DNA from: Bryobacterales bacterium
GTDB lineage: Bacteria > Acidobacteriota > Terriglobia > Bryobacterales > Bryobacteraceae
Length of the DNA: 5,966 nt
Direction: 5' to 3'
Assembly (NCBI GenBank): GCA_003164075.1
Contig: PLRZ01000696.1
Coordinates: 4,124-10,089 of the forward strand
Shown here piece by piece: positions 1-5,316 of the stretch. The notes below the pieces were generated by a model, which ran no database searches, was not told the DNA's origin, and saw nothing but the letters and a program-made list of their open reading frames with translations. Made by a program: the position numbers and the translations under genes. Numbering within the stretch: position 1 is the stretch's first letter; every line of letters begins with the position of its first letter.

Positions 1-369
1 TGGGGCGATATCAATCGATTCCAGCGGCTCAACGACGATATCGTCCCGCATTTCGACGACAAGGGCGCGAGCATTCCGGTGGGCTTCCCCTCGGCGACGT
101 GGGGCTCGCTGGCGTCTTTCGGCGCGCGCGTGTACCCGGGGACCAAGAAGTGGTATGGCACTAGCGGGAACAGCTTTGTCGCGGTGGTGGAATTCGGCAA
201 AACGGTGCGTGCCAAGGCCGTCACCGCGGGCGGAGAAAGCGGCGACCCGGCATCGCCTCACTTCAACGATGAGGCCCAGCGGTACGCCACCGGCGCGTTG
301 CGCGACGTCTATTATTACCGCTCGCAGCTCCAGGGCCACACCCAGCGGGAGTATCACCCGGGGAACTGA
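1..369 (+). CDS. Penicillin acylase / AHL acylase family protein (S45, Ntn-hydrolase), C-terminal part only
   Basis: The frame is open from the first base, so the gene begins outside the window and only the last 122 residues are visible. They match the C-terminus typical of the S45 penicillin acylase family: WGDINRFQRL near the start, then GGESGDPASPHFNDEAQRYA (residues about 78-97), then LQGHTQREYHPGN at the end. Family members are secreted Ntn-hydrolases of roughly 700-800 residues that self-process into two chains and cleave amide bonds of beta-lactams, N-acyl homoserine lactones or related acyl amides. This piece belongs to the C-terminal (beta) chain. The nucleophile serine and signal peptide lie outside the window, so activity and substrate cannot be judged. 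The gene ends only 4 bases from the converging TIGR03435 gene. Family assignment is fairly sure; substrate is unknown. Confidence 0.85.
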   Translation, partial: WGDINRFQRLNDDIVPHFDDKGASIPVGFPSATWGSLASFGARVYPGTKKWYGTSGNSFVAVVEFGKTVRAKAVTAGGESGDPASPHFNDEAQRYATGALRDVYYYRSQLQGHTQREYHPGN

Positions 370-379
370 TCTTTCAGTT
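364..379. terminator. Small hairpin spanning two convergent stop codons
   Basis: AACTGA (364-369) and TCAGTT (374-379) are perfect inverted repeats around the loop TCTT. The TGA of the acylase lies in the left arm and the TGA of the minus-strand TIGR03435 gene lies in the right arm. Neither side has a clear T-tract, so this is a weak candidate for a bidirectional terminator. It may only reflect two stop codons placed back to back. Confidence 0.3.
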
Positions 380-1153
380 GGCCGAGGCTTTTTCGGCGCG
401 ATCTACTACGATCACCTCGACTGGCGCTTTTTGCGTTTCCAGCTTGAGGCCGAGTTGTTCCTGAAGCGCTACCGCGAGAGTGGGGCCGGAAGGGTCGCTG
501 GATGTTTCGGCCGGCGCCTCCACTCCGGGCTTCGGCGGACTGTCATCCGCATACTGCAACTTGAAATCGAATTCGCCGCTGAGTCCGGTCTTGTCCAAGA
601 CAATATTGCCCAAGCGCGGCGTCAGCGCTCTTTCGGCAAACGTCTGCATCGAGATTCCGGTGCAGGTCATCAGACCCCTTTGACCGTTAATTCCCCGCTG
701 AGGATTCTCGCTATTGGCTGGCGACAGGTGCGGGCCGTTCTTACCGATCGCCAACACATAGACGGGCATCTCTTTAGTCTCGGTGTGAACCACCAGTTGG
801 AAGCGATCGGCCAATAGCGCCTTCATTCGCAGGTGAGTCAGTCGATTGCGTGCCGCCGGCGAGGTTGGCGGCTCGTCCGCACTGTGCGGCGGCCGGGCGA
901 AAATATCGTATCGGTCCGTCTCCATCCACTTCGGTCCGCCGGTAATCTGGAAGTCGCGAATGTCGTAGGCGAAAGCGATCAGCGTTCGCAGACTCACGTT
1001 GGTAGCGGTCAGATCACCGCCTGGCGTGGTGTAAATCGATATGCCGTTGCCGAGCGACGTGTTCGGTTTCACCGACGCCACGTCGAACTCCGCATGGTCC
1101 TGCGCAGTCAGGCACGCGCAGGCCAGGAAGGCCGCCGTTCTCCACATTCGCAT
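374..1153 (-). CDS. TIGR03435 (DUF3738) family protein
   Basis: A complete 259-residue protein of the TIGR03435 family, which is greatly expanded in Solibacter-type Acidobacteriota and has no established function. The N-terminus (1-18, MRMWRTAAFLACACLTAQ) looks like a Sec signal peptide, so the product is probably exported; its FLAC is too poor a lipobox to call it a lipoprotein. Family landmarks appear in order: FDVASVKPN (23-31), the block LRTLIAFAYDIRDFQITGGP (55-74), LRMKALLADRFQLVVHTETK (108-127), the conserved VLDKTGLSGEFDF (185-197), and the C-terminal ALQEQLGLKLETQKAPVEV (229-247). Length and both ends match the family, so it appears intact. ATG at 1153 was chosen; a second ATG two codons on (1147) is equally possible, and neither has a clear Shine-Dalgarno. 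It stands alone and converges with the acylase gene. Confidence 0.9.
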   Translation of the reverse strand: MRMWRTAAFLACACLTAQDHAEFDVASVKPNTSLGNGISIYTTPGGDLTATNVSLRTLIAFAYDIRDFQITGGPKWMETDRYDIFARPPHSADEPPTSPAARNRLTHLRMKALLADRFQLVVHTETKEMPVYVLAIGKNGPHLSPANSENPQRGINGQRGLMTCTGISMQTFAERALTPRLGNIVLDKTGLSGEFDFKLQYADDSPPKPGVEAPAETSSDPSGPTLAVALQEQLGLKLETQKAPVEVIVVDRAEKASAN

Positions 1154-1210
1154 ACCGCTTTGACGATGCGAGGGTCACATTGGTTGGCCGCTGGCGCCCT
1201 GATATCCCCG

Positions 1211-1371
1211 ACTTCAGAACTCCTGATGTCGTGGAATTTGCCGTGAGCCCGCAGGTGGGGCAGGCGAGCACCGCCTGCCCCACCTGCGAAGCTCTCGCCA
1301 TCGAAGGGAATGGCTCAGCCCATTTTCTCCGCCGGGCAGAAATTGCGGGGCGACATCAGGAGTTCTGAAGT
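1211..1371. repeat. 161-bp element bounded by perfect 21-bp inverted repeats
   Basis: A 21-base arm at 1211-1231 (starting ACTTCAGAACTCC, ending GATGTCG) is repeated exactly in reverse complement at 1351-1371. The 119 bases between contain a second, much stronger hairpin (1250-1288). The arrangement resembles a MITE- or REP-like dispersed palindromic element. No target-site duplication is visible directly outside the arms, so mobility is inference only. Confidence 0.75.
1250..1288. repeat. Perfect 17-bp GC-rich hairpin
   Basis: The left arm CGCAGGTGGGGCAGGCG (1250-1266) and the right arm CGCCTGCCCCACCTGCG (1272-1288) pair perfectly around a 5-base loop, AGCAC. This is the most stable structure in the window. 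There is no T-tract on either side, so it is not a standard intrinsic terminator. It sits off-centre inside the 1211-1371 element, which favours a REP-like repeat unit. Confidence 0.85.
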
Positions 1372-1413
1372 TCAGAATGGCGGGAAGCGCCACGACAACG
1401 CCGTTCTTCACGC

Positions 1414-1447
1414 TTTTCTCTGTGCTCTCTGTCCCCTCTGTGGCCTC
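1414..1447. repeat. CTCTGTG-rich dispersed repeat, copy 1
   Basis: This begins TTTTCTCTGTGCTCTCTGTC and continues to CTCTGTGGCCTC. The minus strand reads as stacked ACAGAG units and translates to TEGTESTEK. It shares its first 11 bases (TTTTCTCTGTG) and overall pattern with copy 2, which starts 85 bases downstream. Such sequences recur in intergenic DNA of Acidobacteriota and other large soil genomes; this is from memory, not a search. Confidence 0.6.
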
Positions 1448-1498
1448 AAAATCACCGGGACGGCGCCGCCCAGCAATGTCCCCTAACGACATTTTTAG

Positions 1499-1532
1499 TT
1501 TTCTCTGTGTCTCTGTGCCTCCGTGGTGAACC
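1499..1532. repeat. CTCTGTG-rich dispersed repeat, copy 2
   Basis: This begins TTTTCTCTGTGTCTCTGTGC and ends CCTCCGTGGTGAACC, in direct orientation to copy 1. On the minus strand it reads as GGTTCACCACGGAGGCACAG followed by ACAGAG units and translates to HHGGTETQRK. It ends 20 bases from the stop of the cytochrome/TPR gene, so it would lie in that transcript's 3' end. Confidence 0.6.
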
Positions 1533-1552
1533 ATTCGGCGCTCTAACGGGGA

Positions 1553-3313
1553 CTAATTCCCCAGCGCCTGTTCGCGACTCTTGCGCGCCTCTTCGTTCGA
1601 AGGATCCAGCTTCAGCGCTTCGTCGAATTGCGCCACTGCTTCCTCGCGCTTGCCGTCGCCGAGCAGCAGCCTGCCGCGCAGAGTCAGCGCCTCCGCCAGC
1701 CGCCGTTTCGCCGCCGGATCTTCGGGATTATCGGCCAGCACCCGCCGCAAATTATCCACCGCCTCGTCCAGCCTGCCGGCCTTCGCCAGCGCCGTCGCCA
1801 GATTGAAGCGCGCGCTGGCGTACCCCGGCCGCGCGCGCAATGCCAGCGCGTATTGCTCCAGGGCCTCCGCATTGCGCCCCGTCGAGGCCAGCGCCAGCCC
1901 CAGCATATTGTGGGCTTCCGGGCGATCCGCTTGCAGCCGTACAGCCGCCCGCAGTTCCGTCACCGCGGCCTGCGCATTCAGCCGCGTAAGTTCGATCGCG
2001 CCCAGATTCAGGTGCGCTTCGAAATCGTCCGGGTTCTTGTCCAGCCGGTGGCGAATCACCGCCTCCTGCAACTCGCGCCGCCGGTCGCCGGGACCGCGCG
2101 GCAGCACCTGCAGCCACAGGTGGCCCATTTCGTCGGTGGCCCGATTGCCCGCGCGCACGCGCTGCGGCGGATGGCTCCGGTTGCGCACATTGGCCGCCGA
2201 GTTGTCGTAGTGGTAGCGCATGTGGATCACCGCGTCCCTGGGCAGAAACAGCGGTTCGCGGTAATAGTAGACCGCCTGCCAGTTGGAATCCCAGTCGGGA
2301 ATGCGCACCAGCCACTTCTTCGAGCCATCGGGCAGCGTGGCCCAGGCTTCCAGCAGCTTACCCAGGTAATGCGCGTGGGGATATACCGCCAGAATGTCGG
2401 CATCGAGCGGCAGCCGGAAATCGTCGGACACCACGAAGTCGCGCGCGCCCGCCGGAATGTCGAGAGCGTTATCGTTCTCCAGTTCCATGATGAGCGGGAA
2501 TTTCGTTTCGGGCCGGCCGGTGAAGTATAGACCGATCGAAGGCCGCACTTCCTCGGGTTTGCCGGAGGGCTGTAGATGCATGTTGAGCACCAGGTCGTTG
2601 CCGGGGTCGAGCCGCCACGCGAATCCCTCCGGCTCCACATGCGGAGCGGCTCCCGGTTTCCAGAAAAGGAAATGGCCATCGGGATCGAACGGGCTGCGCA
2701 TGAGGACCAAGTCCATGCCCGGAAAGCCTTTGCCCGGGGCGGTCTCCTGCGCGCGCGCCGACCCCATGCGGTCCACCAGCAGATTGGCGTGGTGGACCAG
2801 CCTTCGTTCACCGGGCCGGATCTCGATGGCGCGCACCCACCGGCGCGCAGTCAGGCCGGGCGTGAAAATGCAGTTCCAATAAATGTCCGGGCCGGATGCC
2901 GGCAGTGGGAACGAACTCGCGGCCTCGATCACCAGATCGGGTGTGCCGAGCTGCCAATCGTCGTGGAAGCTTGGGGCCGGCGGCAACTCGGCGGCCGGAC
3001 CCTCGGGAGCGCCGGCGCTCACCCAACTGGCGACGGTGGAGATTTCGTCCGCGGTGAGGCGCCGCTCGTCGGCGAAATCGCCATACCCATGCTCCGGCAG
3101 CCACGGCGGCATATATCCGCGGCGAGCGACCGCGGCAATCAGGGCGGCGCGCTTCTTGACATCCGCATACGTAAGCAGCGAGAAAGGCGCGGCTTCTCCG
3201 GGATGATGGCAGGGCGCGCACTTCTCATACACGATGGGGGCGATATCGTGAGTGAAAGTGGCCGCTGGCGCGGCCGACACTATTGCCAATGCCAGCGTGA
3301 GCCAGGAACGCAT
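1553..3313 (-). CDS. Exported cytochrome c / PHM-like copper monooxygenase / TPR fusion protein
   Basis: A 586-residue protein with three parts. Residues 1-18 form a Sec signal peptide (MRSWLTLALAIVSAAPAA). A short haem c region follows, with CAPCH (C32, C35, H36) and MPPW (M68) as likely axial methionine. The middle part (about 115-405) resembles copper type II ascorbate-dependent monooxygenases (PHM/DBM fold): HHAN (H174, H175), NMHLQPSG (H246), YPHAHYLG (H313, H315) and TDEMG (M396) would supply all six copper ligands. The C-terminus (about 415-575) holds four or so TPRs, such as PEAHNMLGLALASTGRNAEA and DEALKLDPSNEEA. It should act in the periplasm, with haem probably passing electrons to or from copper; substrate unknown. 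A GTG nine bases upstream (3322) is possible, but it lies inside the ribosome binding site, so ATG at 3313 is preferred. It appears to be a single-gene unit. Confidence 0.87.
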   Translation of the reverse strand: MRSWLTLALAIVSAAPAATFTHDIAPIVYEKCAPCHHPGEAAPFSLLTYADVKKRAALIAAVARRGYMPPWLPEHGYGDFADERRLTADEISTVASWVSAGAPEGPAAELPPAPSFHDDWQLGTPDLVIEAASSFPLPASGPDIYWNCIFTPGLTARRWVRAIEIRPGERRLVHHANLLVDRMGSARAQETAPGKGFPGMDLVLMRSPFDPDGHFLFWKPGAAPHVEPEGFAWRLDPGNDLVLNMHLQPSGKPEEVRPSIGLYFTGRPETKFPLIMELENDNALDIPAGARDFVVSDDFRLPLDADILAVYPHAHYLGKLLEAWATLPDGSKKWLVRIPDWDSNWQAVYYYREPLFLPRDAVIHMRYHYDNSAANVRNRSHPPQRVRAGNRATDEMGHLWLQVLPRGPGDRRRELQEAVIRHRLDKNPDDFEAHLNLGAIELTRLNAQAAVTELRAAVRLQADRPEAHNMLGLALASTGRNAEALEQYALALRARPGYASARFNLATALAKAGRLDEAVDNLRRVLADNPEDPAAKRRLAEALTLRGRLLLGDGKREEAVAQFDEALKLDPSNEEARKSREQALGN

Positions 3314-3318
3314 GAATG

Positions 3319-3324
3319 CCACCT
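3319..3324 (-). promoter_or_regulatory. Ribosome binding site deciding the start of the cytochrome/TPR gene
   Basis: On the minus strand AGGTGG lies 5 bases before ATG at 3313. The alternative GTG codon (3320-3322) is contained within this motif, so starting there would leave no ribosome binding site. This favours the ATG and a compact signal peptide. Confidence 0.6.
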
Positions 3325-3366
3325 ATTGAGATGATACCGTGGCGGGCGGGCACGCTCGGCGAGAGT

Positions 3367-3521
3367 CGGGTGCTTAAACGGTTTCGGGAGGCACGTCTCT
3401 GAACGACCGCTCCCTCGCGGTCGCGGCTCTGTAAACACTTACGAACATTGAGACGCCATTCTGAGCCGCGCGCGCCAGCAAGCGGTTCTTAGCCAAAATC
3501 CCGAAACTGTTTAAGCACCCG
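3367..3521. repeat. 155-bp MITE-like element with 23-bp terminal inverted repeats
   Basis: The arm at 3367-3389 (CGGGTGCTTAAACGGTTTCG, then GGA) matches the reverse complement of 3499-3521 at 22 of 23 positions. Inside are a hairpin CGACCGC/GCGGTCG (3404-3410 with 3417-3423, loop TCCCTC) and a second stem CGCGGCTC (3422-3429) with GAGCCGCG (3463-3470). The two internal stems overlap by two bases, so they compete. The core 3395-3487 recurs in diverged form at 4519-4612. No coding content and no obvious target-site duplication. The GACCGCTCCCT...GGCTCTGT core resembles intergenic repeats I associate with Solibacter genomes, from memory. Confidence 0.8.
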
Positions 3522-3537
3522 GTTTCACGGGGTGCGT

Positions 3538-3551
3538 ATTAGCCGGCTAAT
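3538..3551. repeat. Perfect 14-bp palindrome ATTAGCCGGCTAAT
   Basis: A fully symmetric 14-mer, large enough for an operator. A near copy, ATTAGCCGGTTAA, lies at 3719-3731, 181 bases downstream and closer to the Uma2 start. Whether a regulator binds here is inference. Confidence 0.5.
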
Positions 3552-3718
3552 CCTTCCTCATTCCGATGGAAGGGCGCCCGAAGCTCCCGATCAAGTGTCG
3601 GCCCGATTGGGAAAAAATCAACTGAAAAGAAAGGTTTTCATTTGACGGCACTTGTTTGCGAGTGCCTCTGAATGCGCTCAACCGCCCGGTCCGCCTCTCA
3701 GCTTCTCCCGCTGCGAGG

Positions 3719-3731
3719 ATTAGCCGGTTAA
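3719..3731. repeat. Near copy of the ATTAGCCGG palindrome
   Basis: ATTAGCCGGTTAA repeats the first nine bases of the palindrome at 3538-3551 and diverges at one symmetric pair. It lies 84 bases before the Uma2 start codon. Confidence 0.4.
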
Positions 3732-3814
3732 GTGCGTAACCGATCTGGGGAAGGTCCGTCACCGGTAAACGCTCCCTCGGCATCGGGCTGCCCCACGGCG
3801 GATTATACTGAGTC

Positions 3815-4309
3815 ATGGCAACCACGGCGGTCACAATTCAGGAATATCTCTCCACCGTGTACGAGTCGGACTGCGATTACGTGGACGGAGAAGTCCAGGA
3901 GCGGAATTTGGGGACCTTCGATCACAGCCGGCTGCAAACGGCAATCGTGATATATTTCGGCGCGCGCCGTAAGGAGTGGGGGATCTGCCCCGTCGTTGAA
4001 CAGCGCGTTCAGGTGTCGCCTACTCGCTTCCGTGTACCCGACGTGTGTGTCATCCTGGGCGAGCCAACTAGTCAAATTTTGCGGGAGCCTCCCTTTATTT
4101 GCATCGAGATCCTCTCCCCAGACGATCGTCTTTCCCGCATGAATGAGCGGGTTGCCGACTACCTTCAATTCGGCGTTCCCTACGTATGGATTGCCGATCC
4201 CCAAACGCGCAAGGCGTGGCGTTGTACGCCGGGCGCCATGGTCGAAGTGACGGAACTGCGAACCGAGAATCCCACTATGGTAGTGCCCCTGGAAGAACTT
4301 TTCGCCTGA
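3815..4309 (+). CDS. Uma2 family putative endonuclease (DUF820, PD-(D/E)XK fold)
   Basis: A complete 164-residue protein. Landmarks of the Uma2 family: YVDGEVQER (22-30) near the N-terminus, then RVPDVCVI (73-80) with the acidic D76, FICIEILSPDD (94-104) with E98, then ERVADYLQFGVPYVWIADP (111-129). These form the restriction-endonuclease-like core. The lysine usually found in the ExK(x)xxY segment is arginine here (R112); I believe this occurs in other acidobacterial members, but catalysis is not assured. No family member has a firmly established biological role; they are often found in large paralogous sets in cyanobacteria, Deinococcus-Thermus and Acidobacteriota. ATG at 3815 is the natural start; there is no Shine-Dalgarno, and TATACT lies 5 bases upstream, so a leaderless transcript is possible. 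It is a single gene with repeats on both sides. Confidence 0.88.
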   Translation: MATTAVTIQEYLSTVYESDCDYVDGEVQERNLGTFDHSRLQTAIVIYFGARRKEWGICPVVEQRVQVSPTRFRVPDVCVILGEPTSQILREPPFICIEILSPDDRLSRMNERVADYLQFGVPYVWIADPQTRKAWRCTPGAMVEVTELRTENPTMVVPLEELFA

Positions 4310-4518
4310 CAGTCTCCACCTGCTGGCGGCCAATAGCCGCGGAAGGGCCGTGCAAGTTCCAGTTCCGAGCCGGGAATCTCAAAACCAGCGAAAAACGCCA
4401 TGGTCCGGGACGCGGCGATCTGCATCGCGATTGGCTCACGCCGGTTCGCATGATCGGCGCCACCGCGCATCTCGGATGGTAAGAAGCCGCGAAACAATAT
4501 CCTGTGCACTCAAGACCC
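4310..4518. other. Gene-free spacer after Uma2
   Basis: With the repeat copy that follows, this forms a 368-base stretch without a gene (4310-4677). I recognise no family in any frame. A minor GCGGC/GCCGC stem (4326-4330 with 4336-4340) follows the Uma2 stop but has no T-tract, so I do not call a terminator. Confidence 0.5.
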
Positions 4519-4612
4519 AACCGCTTGCTCCCGCGCGCGGCTCGGCATGCGCATTTGACAGAGCCGGGCCCAGAGGGCACCCCGTTAGGGAGCGATCATG
4601 CACGTTCGAGAC
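4519..4612 (-). repeat. Diverged, inverted copy of the 3395-3487 repeat core
   Basis: Read on the minus strand, this 94-base stretch follows the 93-base core of the 3367-3521 element in the same order: GTCTCGAACG (4612-4603) for GTCTCTGAACG; GATCGCTCCCT (4597-4587) for GACCGCTCCCT; GGCTCTGT (4565-4558), identical; and finally 4543-4519, which matches 3463-3487 at 23 of 25 positions (GAGCCGCGCGCG, two changes, AGCAAGCGGTT). The terminal inverted repeats of the first copy are missing here, and the parts between the blocks have diverged. Confidence 0.75.
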
Positions 4613-4677
4613 ATTTGGTCAGCTTATTGTTTCGCGGCCCCTAAGCTATATTGAAGCCTCGGCGATTTGCCGGCCTA

Positions 4678-4799
4678 TGACGCTTACCACCGCCGCCGAT
4701 ACGGAGTTCCTTTTCGAAGTTTACGCCGCCAGCCGCGACGCCGAGATGGCCCTTGTGCCGTGGACCGAAGCCCAAAAGCGAAGCTTCCTGCGCATGCAA
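4678..4799 (+). pseudogene. Truncated GNAT N-acetyltransferase, N-terminal stub
   Basis: From ATG at 4678 the frame reads MTLTTAADTEFLFEVYAASR then DAEMALVPWTEAQKRSFLRM and Q. This matches the N-terminus of a GNAT acetyltransferase group whose members begin with an RPMT...D..FLF.VYA..R..E.ALVPW..AQK..FLRMQ pattern. The usual 110-120 further residues, including the acetyl-CoA binding motif, are absent: after codon 41 (4797-4799) the reading continues into the antisense of the next gene. Homology may extend some codons upstream (IEASAICRP), with no good start codon there, so the original start is uncertain. It is most likely a remnant left by a deletion or rearrangement; the family call rests on a short segment. 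Confidence 0.65.
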
Positions 4800-5297
4800 C
4801 TAGGCCAGAGCTTTCCGCGGGCGCGGGATGTCGGCGATGTTGACCACGGCCTTGTCGAAGACGGTCATATCCTGGACCAGGCGTTCGATATCCGCGTCGT
4901 CCTCGAGAGGGATTTCGTGCTCAATCCAGTCGGAGAGCGGCAAATTGCGGAAGCACATGCGCTCCTGCAGGATTATGCTTCTGCGGTTGTGGAGCAGGAG
5001 GCGGTTTTCGCGCGTGAAGTGCCGCTGTTCCACCCTGAGTTCCCCGAGGAAGGCGTCGAGGGCATGGCGATGGGCCCGCTCTTCGGCGGCGTGAACCGCA
5101 ATCTCCACCGAGTCGCGGACGGCATTTCGCTCGGCTTCCAGGGCGCCGCGCGATTCGGCCAGCCGCTCGCGTTGCTGCGCCAGTGCCACTTCCATACGCG
5201 ATTGCATCACGAACCAGGACAAGAGCCCCGAGGCGACAGCGACAAAACCAGGGAGCAGGATCCAGACTAGGGCTTCCATGGGGATAATGTTATCCAT
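4800..5297 (-). CDS. Small membrane-anchored coiled-coil protein of unknown function
   Basis: A 165-residue protein (159 if the second ATG, at 5279, is used). Residues 10-31 (ALVWILLPGFVAVASGLLSW, then FVMQ over the end of the segment) form one transmembrane helix. It is followed by a charged, probably coiled-coil stretch (about 34-80, RMEVALAQQRERLAESRGAL onward) and a C-terminal domain with RSIILQERMCFRNLPLSDWI (106-125) and an acidic segment (EIPLEDDADIERL). I recognise no named family; it resembles conserved hypothetical proteins of Acidobacteriota. The short N-terminus before the helix suggests an inner-membrane anchor, with the coiled coil probably cytoplasmic. Its start is preceded by a good -35 box. 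Its last codons abut the break in the GNAT stub exactly, so its C-terminus could be altered by the same event. It lies downstream of the glycosyltransferase on the same strand, 75 bases away. Confidence 0.75.
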   Translation of the reverse strand: MDNIIPMEALVWILLPGFVAVASGLLSWFVMQSRMEVALAQQRERLAESRGALEAERNAVRDSVEIAVHAAEERAHRHALDAFLGELRVEQRHFTRENRLLLHNRRSIILQERMCFRNLPLSDWIEHEIPLEDDADIERLVQDMTVFDKAVVNIADIPRPRKALA

Positions 5298-5299
5298 GG
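5276..5299. repeat. Palindromic sequence covering both candidate start codons
   Basis: GGATAATGTTATCC (5282-5295) is an inverted repeat (GGATAA/TTATCC around TG), flanked by CCATGG and ATGG, so most of 5276-5299 is symmetric. Both candidate ATG codons of the coiled-coil gene (5297 and 5279) lie in the arms. In RNA this could form a hairpin at the ribosome entry site. No Shine-Dalgarno is seen before either ATG. Confidence 0.45.
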
Positions 5300-5316
5300 A
5301 GGGGCATTAAACGCTA

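Larger units (their letters stand above)
1154..1552. other. Gene-free, repeat-rich spacer
   Basis: No credible gene lies in these 399 bases between two minus-strand genes. Short open frames on both strands are low-complexity readings of repeats; one minus-strand reading gives HHGGTETQRK and TEGTESTEK peptides, typical of translated intergenic repeats. The spacer holds a nested palindromic element (1211-1371) and two CTCTGTG-rich repeat copies (1414-1447 and 1499-1532). I could not identify a promoter for the TIGR03435 gene here. Confidence 0.7.
3522..3814. other. Gene-free spacer upstream of the Uma2 gene
   Basis: No convincing gene in these 293 bases; the open frames on either strand match no family I recognise. 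It holds an AT-rich patch (about 3610-3643), two ATTAGCCGG-type palindromic motifs, and a 6-bp hairpin GGCACT/AGTGCC (3647-3652 with 3661-3666). A promoter for Uma2 is expected here, but I could not place a pair of -35 and -10 boxes with confidence. Confidence 0.5.

Noticed and set aside
155..817. A 220-codon plus-strand frame over the acylase end and TIGR03435 gene
   Set aside because: It is out of frame with the acylase and antisense to a well-supported family member; its composition is typical of a GC-rich shadow frame.
1475..1493. AATGTC/GACATT hairpin followed by TTTT on the plus strand
   Set aside because: Considered as a terminator. The T-tract is on the plus strand while both flanking genes run on the minus strand, and the stem is only 6 bp.
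1628..2530. A 300-codon plus-strand frame opposite the TPR and copper domains
   Set aside because: It is antisense to clear domains and has no recognisable motif. GC-rich coding DNA commonly leaves such frames open.
3360..3530. Target-site duplication around the 155-bp element
   Set aside because: The bases just outside the two arms (GAGAGT on the left, GTTTCAC on the right) do not match, so no duplication can be claimed.
3804..3809. TATACT as a -10 box for Uma2
   Set aside because: The position suits a leaderless transcript, but nothing resembling a -35 box lies 16-18 bases upstream, so it is mentioned only in the gene entry.
3547..3834. A 95-codon minus-strand frame in the spacer before Uma2
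   Set aside because: It resembles no family, begins inside the Uma2 coding region and has no supporting ribosome binding site.
4624..4652. TTATTG and TATATT, 17 bases apart, before the GNAT stub
   Set aside because: The -35 box is a poor match, and the gene downstream is a remnant.
4350..5270. A 306-codon open frame on the plus strand
   Set aside because: It joins an unrecognisable stretch, the GNAT stub and the antisense of the coiled-coil gene. Only the stub part (4678-4799) resembles a protein family.
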